A DNA stretch of 64,000 nt from CAXNKH01 sp049296795 (GCA_049296795.1 JBAQTC010000009.1:145022-209021); one strand, 5' to 3'. Shown: positions 9,373-16,141, counted from the stretch's first letter. The notes: generated from the letters alone by a model not told the origin. Numbers and translations: made by a program.

Positions 9373-10080
9373 ATGGAATTTCTCTCAAGTGCATGGTGCT
9401 ACGCCCTGCTGTCTATCGTTCTCATTGACTTGGTGCTGGCCGGCGATAACGCCATCGTGATCGCCTTGGCGGCACGTAGCCTGCCACCGAACCAGCGGCA
9501 AAAAGCGATTGTCTGGGGCACGGTCGGCGCCATCGTCGTTCGCTCGGTCATGACGGTTGGCGTGGTCTGGCTGCTCCAAATCCCTGGCCTGATGGGCGTC
9601 GGCGGTTTGGCCCTGCTTTGGATTGCCTTCAATTTGCTCAACGACAACAAGATTGCGTCGCACGGTGGCCCGCTGGTCGCCAGCTTTTGGGGCGCTATGA
9701 AAACCATCATCGTGGCTGATGCCCTGATGGGCGTGGACAATGTGCTGGGCGTAGCCGGTGCGGCCCATGGCGAATTCGACTTGGTCGTCATTGGTCTGCT
9801 GGTCAGTGTGCCGATTGTGGTGTTCGGCAGTTCCCTGGTGCTCAAACTGGTTGACCGCTACCCCGTCATCATTCAGATCGGCGCTGCCGTGCTGGCCCTC
9901 ACCGCGGCCCAAATGATCGTGAATGAGCCGCTGCTAGACGCTGTATTTGATCCGCCCGAGCTACGCCATACGCTGGCCCGTTGGATCGCCTACATCACAT
10001 CCGTCATGGGCGTGCTGGCTGCAGGCTGGTGGAGCGCTCATCAATCCAAACGAGGAGGGCATCCTGGTCAAGTCGCCTGA
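9373..10080 (+). CDS. TerC family membrane protein (Mn riboswitch-controlled)
   Basis: TerC/YjbE-type integral membrane protein of 235 residues. The two acidic membrane motifs are DLVLAGDNAIVIALAAR (residues 19-35) and MGVDNVLGVAG (near 119), flanked by about seven hydrophobic segments. Family members are linked to manganese export or loading of exported enzymes with Mn. The yybP-ykoY riboswitch directly upstream supports a manganese role here. The start at 9373 has GGAG at 9360-9363. The polar C-terminal tail is short (HQSKRGGHPGQVA). A second TerC gene lies at 17130-17825 without a riboswitch. Confidence 0.93.
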   Translation: MEFLSSAWCYALLSIVLIDLVLAGDNAIVIALAARSLPPNQRQKAIVWGTVGAIVVRSVMTVGVVWLLQIPGLMGVGGLALLWIAFNLLNDNKIASHGGPLVASFWGAMKTIIVADALMGVDNVLGVAGAAHGEFDLVVIGLLVSVPIVVFGSSLVLKLVDRYPVIIQIGAAVLALTAAQMIVNEPLLDAVFDPPELRHTLARWIAYITSVMGVLAAGWWSAHQSKRGGHPGQVA

Positions 10081-10131
10081 CCCGCAGCGCCAAGGAGTTT
10101 TCAGTCCTTTACTTACCCCAAGGAGTTCTTC

Positions 10132-10593
10132 ATGGACAACATCATTGTGTATCTGGACGAACCAGACTTTTCGCTACACCAACTGGCCCCGATGAAAAAT
10201 CTCACGGCTGGTCCCGCGATGCAAGCCACGCACTGGATTCTGGTGGCATGCCCGCCACATCTGACGCATCACGCCAGCCGCTGGATTTCTGACCAAGCGA
10301 TGCAGAGTTGGCGCGCCAAGTGGGCCGACGAGCTGTTTGCCAGTCTGGTACCTACGCTGCATTCCCGGGGCGATAAAATTACCACGGTACTGGCACACGG
10401 CGATCTGGTTGAATTAACCCAGCAGTTGCAGGTCCAACACGGCCTGGCCCATGTTTTGGATGCTCGGCGACCTCGGTTCGGTCAGGATTTACCACACGTC
10501 ACAGCCGATCAATCCGAACAACACAGCTCCTACTGGGAGATCCCCGCTGCAGTGACCGGCATGGGCGCCGCTTTGATGCTGGTCGCTGAGTGA
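10132..10593 (+). CDS. Conserved hypothetical protein
   Basis: I do not recognise this 153-residue protein. It begins MDNIIVYLDEPDFSLHQLAP and has no clear signal peptide. A moderately hydrophobic C-terminal segment (PAAVTGMGAALMLVAE) could be a buried helix. An AAGGAGTTC ribosome binding site sits just before the start at 10132. It is 51 bases downstream of terC on the same strand, so it may also respond to the Mn riboswitch. The alternating hydrophobic pattern near residues 35-55 and 85-105 resembles a small alpha/beta domain. Codon use looks like its neighbours. Confidence 0.7.
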   Translation: MDNIIVYLDEPDFSLHQLAPMKNLTAGPAMQATHWILVACPPHLTHHASRWISDQAMQSWRAKWADELFASLVPTLHSRGDKITTVLAHGDLVELTQQLQVQHGLAHVLDARRPRFGQDLPHVTADQSEQHSSYWEIPAAVTGMGAALMLVAE

Positions 10594-10640
10594 TCAAAGC
10601 CTCTCAGGTGCTTCATGTGAGGCTGCTATGCTCTGGCCCC

Positions 10641-10994
10641 ATGAAGCTTGTTTTCAAATGGCTGCTCAGCGCCACCGCATTGCTGGCGGTGGCTCAGCTT
10701 GAGCTCGGCGTGGAAGTTAAAAGTTTTGGTGCCGCGCTGATTGCCGCCTTGGTGATTGGCTTGCTCAACACCGTGCTGCGACCCGTGTTGGTGCTGCTGA
10801 CCTTGCCCGTCACCCTGATCACCATGGGTTTGTTCCTGTTTGTCATCAACGCCCTGATGTTCTGGGCCGCCGGCAGCATCTTGGCCGGGTTTTGGGTGCG
10901 TGACTTTGGTGCGGCCCTGCTTGGCTCGCTGATTTATTCCGCCCTGAGCATGGTGATCGACTCAGCGCTCGAGCGCCTGCTCCTTAAAAAGTAG
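10641..10994 (+). CDS. Phage holin family (DUF4 TM) small membrane protein
   Basis: The 117-residue protein is almost entirely hydrophobic, with three to four membrane segments (residues about 4-20, 26-48, 52-78, 85-105), and matches the chromosomal family annotated as phage holin family 4, superfamily IV. The motif LNTVLRPVLVLLTLPVTLIT is typical. Despite the name, chromosomal members are not phage genes and have no proven lysis role. I chose the ATG at 10641; an in-frame GTG at 10590 would overlap the upstream gene. The 3' end overlaps the convergent M48 protease gene by 33 bases. Confidence 0.85.
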   Translation: MKLVFKWLLSATALLAVAQLELGVEVKSFGAALIAALVIGLLNTVLRPVLVLLTLPVTLITMGLFLFVINALMFWAAGSILAGFWVRDFGAALLGSLIYSALSMVIDSALERLLLKK

Positions 10995-12512
10995 TTGCAC
11001 TTGGCGTGTTCTGGCGTCGATGATGGACGCTTCGATGTGCGCACCCGCCTCGTTGCGCCGACTTGAATCACGCGCCAAATCCTGTGCGGCCCGGAACCGG
11101 TCAAGGGCAGCCGGGTAATCCAACTGAGCCACTCGCACTTCCGCTTCGGCCCGCACCGCGCTCAAGGTCTGGCCCTGGGCCGCATAAGCTTGGGCCAGCT
11201 GTTGCCAGGCTAGGCTGTCGCCCGGTTGCAACGCCAACCAGCTTTGCAAATGTTGCGCCGCTTCCTTGGCACGCCCCAGCTTGACCAAGCCCGCGACCGC
11301 CAGCATCAACTCGGGCCGCTCCCAGTGAGTGGTGCCCGCCGTTGCCAGCGCAGCAGCGTTCTGCGCTTGGGCCGCTCCCGTCTGCACCTCGATGGCCAAC
11401 AAGCGGATCAAACGCGCGGCGCGCGGTTCCTCCCGCGTCAGTGTTTGCAAAGACGCCAGCCAACCCTGCACCGATGCGTTTTCTCGCAACTTGGCACTGG
11501 CCAGTGCCGCAGCGTACAACACGGCACAGCGCTGGGTCAGATCTTGTTTGGCCAGTTCACTGCTCTGCGCTTCGTTCACCCAGCCACGCAACGTCTCGGC
11601 CCCGGGCCCACTGAGCACCCTGGCGCGCGCCGCCGCCATCGCGTGTTCCAGCGTTGCTGTGACCGGCTGGTTAGCATTTTCCTGGAGTTGCTGGCGGCCC
11701 TGCATATCGGCCATCCGTTCGGTGGTCATGGGGTGACTGCGCAAATAGGGAAAAGCGCTGTTGTCGTTCAGTCTGGAAGCTTGCTGCAGCTTCTCGAACA
11801 TGGTGACAAATCCCTGCGGCGCAAAACCAGCCTGCGTCATGGCGCTGTACCCCACGCGGTCGGCTTCGCGCTCCATGTCGCGCGAAAAATTGAGTTGGCT
11901 TTGAATCGCTACCGCTTGGCCGCCCACCATCACCGCGCTGGCGGCTTGGGGGTTTTTGCTGGCTGCGAGCAGCGCCAGAATCATGGCCCCCAACAGCAAG
12001 GGGCTTTGCTGACTTTGTTGGCTAATCAGGCGCGAGATGTGGCGTTGCGTCACATGGCTGATCTCATGCGCCAACACGGAAGCCAGCTCGTCACGGCTGC
12101 TCACTACCCCCATCAGCCCCAAGTGCAGTCCGAAATAGCCGCCCGGCAGGGCAAAGGCGTTAACACTGCGGTCGCGCCCGAGCATGATTTTCCAGGCAAA
12201 GCGTTCGTACAGTTCGGGCGTCAAATCACCCCGGGTCCGCGCTGCCGCCAACAACGGCTGCCAAATACTTTGGACGTATTCCACCAAAACCGGGTCGTCC
12301 AGGTAATCCGTGTCACGGTACAGTTCACGCGCGATACGGTCGCCCATGCGGCGCTCAGCACCCGTTGTCATACTGCCGCCTTCGCCCAGCGTCGGCAATT
12401 GCGCTTGCGAGGGCAGGGCGCACAGCAAGGCGCTGCTGATCAAGGTCACGCCCCAGCCTGAGCGGCGTTGCAGACCCGTTTGCGCCAGCATCTTTTTAAT
12501 CGAACTCCACAT
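10962..12512 (-). CDS. M48 family metalloprotease with TPR-like tail (BepA-like)
   Basis: A secreted zinc protease of about 516 residues. The N-terminal signal peptide is WGVTLISSALLCALPSQA (cleavage after about residue 37). The peptidase M48 domain has the catalytic HEISH motif near residue 147 and the downstream EADRVG glutamate motif. A helical C-terminal region of tetratricopeptide type follows. This layout matches BepA/YfgC, the periplasmic chaperone-protease that monitors LptD and BAM assembly; lptD itself is in this window. An open frame continues upstream to 12836, but that stretch overlaps moaC, so I start at 12512. The next ATG, at 12491, is also possible. Confidence 0.9.
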   Translation of the reverse strand: MWSSIKKMLAQTGLQRRSGWGVTLISSALLCALPSQAQLPTLGEGGSMTTGAERRMGDRIARELYRDTDYLDDPVLVEYVQSIWQPLLAAARTRGDLTPELYERFAWKIMLGRDRSVNAFALPGGYFGLHLGLMGVVSSRDELASVLAHEISHVTQRHISRLISQQSQQSPLLLGAMILALLAASKNPQAASAVMVGGQAVAIQSQLNFSRDMEREADRVGYSAMTQAGFAPQGFVTMFEKLQQASRLNDNSAFPYLRSHPMTTERMADMQGRQQLQENANQPVTATLEHAMAAARARVLSGPGAETLRGWVNEAQSSELAKQDLTQRCAVLYAAALASAKLRENASVQGWLASLQTLTREEPRAARLIRLLAIEVQTGAAQAQNAAALATAGTTHWERPELMLAVAGLVKLGRAKEAAQHLQSWLALQPGDSLAWQQLAQAYAAQGQTLSAVRAEAEVRVAQLDYPAALDRFRAAQDLARDSSRRNEAGAHIEASIIDARTRQVQLLFKEQALER

Positions 12513-12567
12513 CCCCGTATGATGCTCGAAAATACTGCTTGTTTTCCCAACCCTCTGGACTTGCCCC

Positions 12568-13059
12568 ATGAGCTCACTCACCCATTTTGACGCCCAGGGC
12601 CAAGCCCACATGGTCGACGTAGCCGCCAAAGCCAGCACCCACCGTGTGGCGCTTGCCAGCGGACGTATCGAGATGCTGGCCTCTACCCTGGCCCTGATCG
12701 AGAGCGGAACGGCCAAAAAAGGTGATGTGCTGGGTATCGCCCGCATCGCCGGCATCCAGGCCGCCAAGAAGACCAGCGACCTGATCCCCCTGTGCCACCC
12801 GCTTGCCCTGACCCGGGTCGCGCTCGATTTCACCATTCACCACGCCAGCCTGGCGCGACCCAGCCATGTGGTTTGCAGCGCCACGGTCGAAACCGTCGGC
12901 CCCACCGGAGTCGAAATGGAAGCCTTGACCGCCGTCCAGATCGCCCTGCTCACCATTTACGACATGTGCAAAGCCGTCGATCGAGGCATGACCATCACCA
13001 ACGTGCGCTTGCTGGAAAAACACGGCGGCAAGAGTGGCAGCTTCGTAGCGCGAGAGTAG
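12568..13059 (+). CDS. moaC: Cyclic pyranopterin monophosphate synthase
   Basis: MoaC converts 3',8-cyclo-7,8-dihydro-GTP to cyclic pyranopterin monophosphate in molybdenum cofactor synthesis. The 163-residue length is normal. Conserved motifs are LCHPLALTRV near residue 75, VETVGPTGVEMEALTAVQ near residue 108 and MCKAVDRGMTI near residue 132, with the active-site lysine. It starts 55 bases from the divergent M48 protease. The gene is the last housekeeping gene before the toxin-antitoxin island. No other moa gene is in the window. Confidence 0.97.
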   Translation: MSSLTHFDAQGQAHMVDVAAKASTHRVALASGRIEMLASTLALIESGTAKKGDVLGIARIAGIQAAKKTSDLIPLCHPLALTRVALDFTIHHASLARPSHVVCSATVETVGPTGVEMEALTAVQIALLTIYDMCKAVDRGMTITNVRLLEKHGGKSGSFVARE

Positions 13060-13140
13060 TCGCTTACAAATTAACGATCAGGCCTGCTTCAAATTAGGGG
13101 GGTTTTCCATTTTTGTCCCATTCAGGAGCAACCGAGTCCT

Positions 13141-13176
13141 CATTCTGAAATTAATTGGAAGCTGACCCCAATTTTT
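13141..13176 (+). repeat. Cassette-boundary repeat, copy R1
   Basis: Core TTAATTGGAAGCTGACCCCA (13151-13170), preceded by CATTCTGAAA, which R2 also has (13822-13831), and followed by ATTTTT. AATTGG and CCAATT can pair as a short hairpin. It lies 82 bases after moaC and before the first toxin-antitoxin operon. Confidence 0.8.
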
Positions 13177-13181
13177 AGAAC

Positions 13182-13225
13182 TTGATCCAATGGAGCTTAT
13201 TCGTATAATATGCACTATACGTATA
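13182..13225 (+). promoter_or_regulatory. Promoter and operator of the RHH/MazF operon
   Basis: TTGATC (13182-13187) and TATAAT (13204-13209) are spaced by 16 bases. Overlapping the -10 and start region are CGTATA/TATACG arms (13202-13207, 13216-13221) and the perfect palindrome TATACGTATA (13216-13225). This is the layout expected for self-repression by a ribbon-helix-helix antitoxin. Confidence 0.55.
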
Positions 13226-13245
13226 ACGTATTTATGGAGTTAAAA

Positions 13246-13476
13246 ATGCACAAACGCATGACGATCACCTTGGATGAGTCAGTGTACGACGGACTGTATC
13301 GGACGATTGGAAAGCGACGTATGAGTCAATTCATTGAGGACTTGCTTCGTCCGCACGTCGTCGATACATCGCTCGACGCCGGTTATCGGGCGATGGCCAG
13401 CGACGAAACCCGCGAAGTCGAGGCGCTAGCGTGGTGCAACGCCATTGCCCCAGACATGGCCGATGCAGCGCGGTGA
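13246..13476 (+). CDS. Ribbon-helix-helix antitoxin (partner of MazF-type toxin)
   Basis: The 76-residue antitoxin has an N-terminal RHH DNA-binding strand-helix-helix (KRMTITLDESVYDGLYRTIG, then RRMSQFIEDLLRPHV) and an acidic C-terminal tail (SDETREVEALAWCNAI) suited to covering the toxin. I chose the ATG at 13246, which has GGAG seven bases upstream; earlier in-frame ATGs at 13210 and 13234 lie in the operator region. Its stop overlaps the toxin start by 14 bases, so the two are co-translated. It most likely represses its own promoter at the TATACGTATA palindrome. Confidence 0.88.
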   Translation: MHKRMTITLDESVYDGLYRTIGKRRMSQFIEDLLRPHVVDTSLDAGYRAMASDETREVEALAWCNAIAPDMADAAR

Positions 13477-13789
13477 AGTGTGGTGGGTCGATTTCGACCC
13501 GGCTGTCGGTAGCGAGATCCGTAAATCTCGCCCCGCCGTGATTGTGAGCAATGACGCCGCGAATCGCAATCTGGCGCGCGTGGTGGTCGTGCCATTAACC
13601 AGTAACACAGGCCGTCAGTACCCTGGCGAGGCCGTCGTGAGAGCGGGTGGGCAGGACTGTAAGGCAATGACCGACCAGATCATGGCAGCGGACAAGGGCC
13701 GTCTTAAAAACCAATATGACACGCTCTCCAAGTCGGATATGCGCTCTGTCGAAGACGCGCTAAAAATTCATCTGGCACTGCCGCGCTAA
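13463..13789 (+). CDS. mazF: MazF/PemK-type endoribonuclease toxin
   Basis: The 108-residue toxin has the MazF/PemK start MQRGEVWWVDFDPAVGSE with the conserved RGEVW segment, KSRPAVIVSN with the catalytic-site arginine, and the VVVPLTSNTG strand. MazF enzymes cut single-stranded mRNA at short sequences. The start at 13463 overlaps the antitoxin; an in-frame upstream start at 13445 is less likely. The stop is at 13789, followed within 45 bases by repeat R2. It is a different lineage from the second MazF at 13859. Confidence 0.92.
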   Translation: MQRGEVWWVDFDPAVGSEIRKSRPAVIVSNDAANRNLARVVVVPLTSNTGRQYPGEAVVRAGGQDCKAMTDQIMAADKGRLKNQYDTLSKSDMRSVEDALKIHLALPR

Positions 13790-13821
13790 AACCAACATTC
13801 AAAAAATGAGGGCCTAGCCCC

Positions 13822-13857
13822 CATTCTGAAATGAATTGGAATCTGACCCCATTTAGC
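13822..13857 (+). repeat. Cassette-boundary repeat, copy R2
   Basis: CATTCTGAAATGAATTGGAA then TCTGACCCCATTTAGC. It shares its left part with R1 and its right part (AATTGGAATCTGACCCCA, then TTTAGC) with R3. It ends one base before the mazF stop codon on the minus strand. Confidence 0.85.
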
Positions 13858-13858
13858 G

Positions 13859-14200
13859 TCATTGGATTTGTAGCAGCGCCTTGATCTTGGCCCTCACGTG
13901 CAGCATCACCTTTGAGGACACGACAGCCTTCTTCTTGGCTTTTCTAGCCTTCCAGTCCAGTGACTTCACTTGGTCGGAGAGCACAGCGCAATCAATGCCA
14001 TCGACTTGGGTGAGCACTTCAAAGGGATAGCCCTTGATTTGGCTACTCAGCGGACAGCAAACCATCAGTCCGGTCTTGTCGTTGTAGTTGGCGGGGCTGA
14101 TCACGAGCGCGGGTCGATGCCCGGCCTGTTCGTGACCCGCCTGGGGATCGAATTCAAGCAAAACGACTTCCCCGGCATCGGGCACATAAGCGCGTGGCAT
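13859..14200 (-). CDS. mazF: MazF endoribonuclease toxin (E. coli MazF type)
   Basis: The 113-residue protein follows E. coli MazF closely: YVPDAGEVVLLEFDPQAGHE, then QAGHRPALVISPANYNDKTG, SSQIKGYPFEV and LSDQVKSLDWKARKA. The arginine in the HRPA motif and the following serine/threonine residues are the known active-site positions. Toxin ATG and antitoxin TGA share one base (TGATG), so translation is coupled. The 3' end abuts repeat R2. Confidence 0.94.
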   Translation of the reverse strand: MPRAYVPDAGEVVLLEFDPQAGHEQAGHRPALVISPANYNDKTGLMVCCPLSSQIKGYPFEVLTQVDGIDCAVLSDQVKSLDWKARKAKKKAVVSSKVMLHVRAKIKALLQIQ

Positions 14201-14442
14201 CAGAACTTCTCTTGACCAACCGGCGCACCAAAGTCAACTTCAGCATGCGCGTTAGCAGCATGAATACCGCTAATCAACGCATCAAGCTCGTACTCCACCT
14301 TTTCCGAGGGCTGGATGATGATGCGCCCACTTGACACCACCAGTTCAACCTTTTGTTCCAGTTGATAGCCCGCCTCCCTCAAGGCCGAGGTCGGGAGACG
14401 AAGCGCGGGGCTATTGCCCCATTTGCGAATAACAGCCTGCAT
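14200..14442 (-). CDS. mazE: MazE-type AbrB antitoxin
   Basis: The 80-residue antitoxin has the swapped-hairpin AbrB/MazE DNA-binding domain (VIRKWGNSPALRLPTSALRE at residues 4-23) and an acidic C-terminal tail (EYELDALISGIHAANAHAEV) that would bind MazF. I chose the ATG at 14442 because GGAGG lies just upstream on the minus strand; the open frame continues to 14748 but crosses the promoter and repeat R3. It precedes mazF, the usual order for mazEF. Confidence 0.93.
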   Translation of the reverse strand: MQAVIRKWGNSPALRLPTSALREAGYQLEQKVELVVSSGRIIIQPSEKVEYELDALISGIHAANAHAEVDFGAPVGQEKF

Positions 14443-14461
14443 GATGGCCTCCTTTAATGTT

Positions 14462-14495
14462 TCTACATTGTAGATACATTTTAAGGGGGTCACAA
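14462..14495 (-). promoter_or_regulatory. mazEF promoter with palindromic operator
   Basis: On the minus strand, TTGTGA (14495-14490) and TACAAT (14472-14467) are spaced by 17 bases. The perfect palindrome TCTACATTGTAGA (14462-14474) covers the -10 box, as expected for autorepression by MazE. Confidence 0.65.
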
Positions 14496-14548
14496 GCCCC
14501 CGTCCAGTCATCAACAACTTCCAATCAAAGTCGCGCCCGACAGTATTC

Positions 14549-14570
14549 TTTGGAGTCTGTCCCCAGTTTT
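14549..14570 (+). repeat. Variant of the cassette-boundary repeat
   Basis: TTTGGAGTCTGTCCCCAGTT resembles the core TTGGAATCTGACCCCA with three or four changes. It lies about 30 bases before R3 in the gap upstream of mazE. It could be an older, decayed copy. Confidence 0.4.
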
Positions 14571-14596
14571 CGGCGGCCAAAAGAAAAGGAGCCAGA

Positions 14597-14621
14597 TTAA
14601 TTGGAATCTGACCCCATTTAG
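14597..14621 (+). repeat. Cassette-boundary repeat, copy R3
   Basis: TTAATTGGAATCTGACCCCA followed by TTTAG. It contains the higA stop codon (TAA on the minus strand, 14620-14618), so the repeat supplies the end of the coding sequence. Confidence 0.85.
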
Positions 14622-14929
14622 CCACGCGCCACCGACAAATGAAGTCCAGAGGCTCCAAGAACTGCCAATAACGTTTTGATCGTCGGATTGCCCCTTGGCC
14701 CCAAAGCGCGGTACAGACTCTCACGAGGCATGCCCGCACGCTCAGCAACAGCAGTCATGCCTTGGGCTTCTGCTATATGCCGCAACGCAGACAACAGTGC
14801 CTGCTGACCACCGAGCTGATCAGCTTCTTCAAGCGCTACGGAGAGATACTCATTTGCAAGGTCTGGGTCGGCCTTGAGCATATCAACCACGGCCTCATCG
14901 TGCGAACGGCTTGTCTTGGCGGCTTTCAT
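14618..14929 (-). CDS. higA: HigA-type antitoxin (addiction module antidote, HTH)
   Basis: The 103-residue antitoxin starts MKAAKTSRSHDEAVVDMLKA and matches the addiction module antidote family (TIGR02684): an acidic N-terminal clamp (DPDLANEYLSVALEEADQLG) and a C-terminal helix-turn-helix (MTAVAERAGMPRESLYRALG, then NPTIKTLLAVL). I chose the ATG at 14929, with AAGGAAG upstream; an in-frame TTG at 14953 is unlikely. Start and toxin stop overlap as ATGA. The stop codon is inside repeat R3. Confidence 0.92.
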   Translation of the reverse strand: MKAAKTSRSHDEAVVDMLKADPDLANEYLSVALEEADQLGGQQALLSALRHIAEAQGMTAVAERAGMPRESLYRALGPRGNPTIKTLLAVLGASGLHLSVARG

Positions 14930-15255
14930 TTCAACTTCCTTCTTTGTTGCCAATCTTCCCAGAACTCATGGGCTAGTTTTATGTCCGATTGTTGTCGGCG
15001 CTTATCACCACCGAATAAAAGTAGGATCAATCGCTTTCCCGCTTGGGCGTAATAAATTCTGTATCCAGGCCCCCAGTCGACTCGAGCTTCCCAAACACCA
15101 TGACCAACAGGCTTGACATCGCCGAAATGACCATTTGCCATTCTTCCAACACGAACCAAAACTCGGGCTCGCGCCTGTCTATCCCCCAACGATGAAAGCC
15201 ACTTCGAATAAGGGTCCGCCCCTTCGAGGGTCAAGTAGTCTTGGATGTCGAACAT
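14926..15255 (-). CDS. higB: HigB/RelE-type toxin (addiction module killer protein)
   Basis: The 109-residue protein fits the phage-derived Gp49-like/HigB family (TIGR02683), ribosome-dependent mRNA interferases: an N-terminal helix pair, then MANGHFGDVKPVGHGVWEAR and the YRIYYAQAGKRLILLLFGGD core strand, then KRRQQSDIKLAHEFWEDW. Toxin-first order is normal for this type. The promoter is directly upstream, and translation is coupled to higA through ATGA. Confidence 0.92.
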   Translation of the reverse strand: MFDIQDYLTLEGADPYSKWLSSLGDRQARARVLVRVGRMANGHFGDVKPVGHGVWEARVDWGPGYRIYYAQAGKRLILLLFGGDKRRQQSDIKLAHEFWEDWQQRRKLK

Positions 15256-15266
15256 GTGATTTGTTA

Positions 15267-15294
15267 ATTATAAGTTACACATGCCCTCAGTCAA
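15267..15294 (-). promoter_or_regulatory. higBA promoter
   Basis: On the minus strand, TTGACT (15294-15289) and TATAAT (15272-15267) are spaced by 16 bases, close to the sigma-70 consensus. The predicted start is a few bases before the higB ATG. CCCTCAG/CTGAGGG arms at 15284-15312 overlap the -35 box and could be an operator. Confidence 0.65.
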
Positions 15295-15343
15295 GCCCCT
15301 CTGGTCTGAGGGCTGGGGACTTAATTGGAATCTGACCTAATTA
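15295..15343 (+). repeat. Cassette-boundary repeat, copy R4 (extended)
   Basis: Core TTAATTGGAATCTGACCTAA (15321-15340). The 25 bases to its left (CCCCTCTGGTCTGAGGGCTG, then GGGAC) also match the left flank of R5, which R1-R3 do not have. R4 and R5 therefore form a subfamily. Confidence 0.8.
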
Positions 15344-15578
15344 TGAAGGTATCGGGTTTTCCAACGCCAGGTAGCAACGCTGTTCGATGCCCGGGGGCTT
15401 GGGGTGGGCGGCGCAGCGGTATCAAGGAGGAATTGTCGACCAGAGGTCGGCAAGGGGGACAGCCGCGGAGCTGCCCACCTCAAGCGCCTGGGCGCACACC
15501 AGTTCACAACCAGCCTCCTTGCATCGGTACGCAGTCTCACCTGGAGGCCCTAGCTGTCATGGAATTTGAAACTCTCAG
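15344..15578. other. Gene-free filler between R4 and R5
   Basis: This GC-rich stretch holds no gene I can support. A 133-codon plus-strand frame crosses it, but it also crosses the terminator, R5 and the end of the pilin gene. It contains local self-complementary pieces (for example GCAGCTCCGCGGCTG on the minus strand) but no structure I recognise. It may be what is left of a cassette whose gene was lost. Confidence 0.5.
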
Positions 15579-15599
15579 TAACTGGAATCCCCAATTACG
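15579..15599 (+). repeat. Degenerate boundary repeat inside the filler
   Basis: TAACTGGAATCCCCAATTAC matches R5 (TAATTGGAATCTGAATCCAA, then TTAC) if four bases are deleted from the centre. It lies just before the terminator hairpin. Confidence 0.5.
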
Positions 15600-15603
15600 C
15601 AAG

Positions 15604-15633
15604 AAAAAAGCGGGGGAAGCCCCCGCTTTTTTT
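15604..15633 (-). terminator. Intrinsic terminator downstream of the pilin gene
   Basis: Perfect stem GCGGGGG/CCCCCGC with a 3-base loop, flanked by AAAAAA on one side and TTTTTTT on the other, so it can work in both directions. The pilin gene on the minus strand is the only gene reading into it. Confidence 0.85.
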
Positions 15634-15642
15634 GTGCCGCCA

Positions 15643-15691
15643 ACCCCCTGGTGTGAGAGTTGGGGAATTAATTGGAATCTGAATCCAATTA
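15643..15691 (+). repeat. Cassette-boundary repeat, copy R5 (extended)
   Basis: Core TTAATTGGAATCTGAATCCA then ATTA (15668-15691). The arms TAATTGG and CCAATTA make it the most symmetrical copy. The left flank matches R4. It ends 6 bases beyond the pilin stop codon. Confidence 0.85.
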
Positions 15692-15697
15692 CGAGAA

Positions 15698-16141
15698 TTA
15701 TGGGCAGTCACCTTGTCCCGGTTTGAATCCGCGAGTCGGGGTGCAGGTCGTCCCCGCATTAGTCCACGTCATCGCAGCCGCACCAGCTGCCATGGTCGGT
15801 GTACTGACAATGGTGAGTTGAACGCCCGCCGTAGTCGTCGCACCGGTTGTCATTGTCATGACTCCGTTGGTGACCGACGTCACAACAGTGATGTTTTTGG
15901 TGACGGCCGGAGTTGGAATGCCATTGGTTGCCATATCACAACCCGTGAGAGTTCCCGTATCCTGAGCGCATACCGCAATCGCTGTTTTCACTGAAGCCAA
16001 TTCGGTGGCTGCGCCGGCTGCACGAGTGCGCGACACATAATCGCCGTATTGCGGAATCGCAATCGCGGCCAGAATACCGATGATGGCGACCACGATCATC
16101 AGCTCGATCAGGGTGAAGCCTTTTTGTAGCGTGTGTTTCAT
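15698..16141 (-). CDS. pilA: Type IV major pilin, PilA family
   Basis: The 147-residue prepilin has a short leader MKHTLQKG cut by PilD before the methylated phenylalanine of FTLIELMIVVAIIGILAAIA, with the Glu5 typical of pilins and the hydrophobic N-terminal helix. The C-terminal half is rich in Thr, Ala and Val, with cysteines in CAQDTGTLTGC and in CTPTRGFKPGQGDC; the last pair would close the D-loop. The ATG at 16141 has GGGAG upstream; an upstream in-frame start at 16183 is not needed. It lies between toxin-antitoxin operons but has its own sigma-54 promoter and terminator. It could be the main pilin or a minor variant; no other pil gene is in the window. Confidence 0.93.
   Translation of the reverse strand: MKHTLQKGFTLIELMIVVAIIGILAAIAIPQYGDYVSRTRAAGAATELASVKTAIAVCAQDTGTLTGCDMATNGIPTPAVTKNITVVTSVTNGVMTMTTGATTTAGVQLTIVSTPTMAAGAAAMTWTNAGTTCTPTRGFKPGQGDCP

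Noticed and set aside
10641..10994. Prophage remnant because of the holin-family name
   Set aside because: No other phage gene is nearby, and this family is common on chromosomes.
11226..12461. Plus-strand frame of 411 codons
   Set aside because: Antisense to the M48 protease, which has a signal peptide and HEISH motif.
13141..15691. Repeats as a CRISPR array
   Set aside because: Spacings are about 340-780 bases and contain genes; no spacer-like regularity and no cas genes.
13141..15691. Repeats as integron attC sites
   Set aside because: No GTTRRRY/RYYYAAC core pair and no integrase in the window; the cassette likeness is only in layout.
15325..15726. Plus-strand frame of 133 codons
   Set aside because: It runs through two boundary repeats, a perfect terminator stem and the end of the pilin gene; not protein-like.
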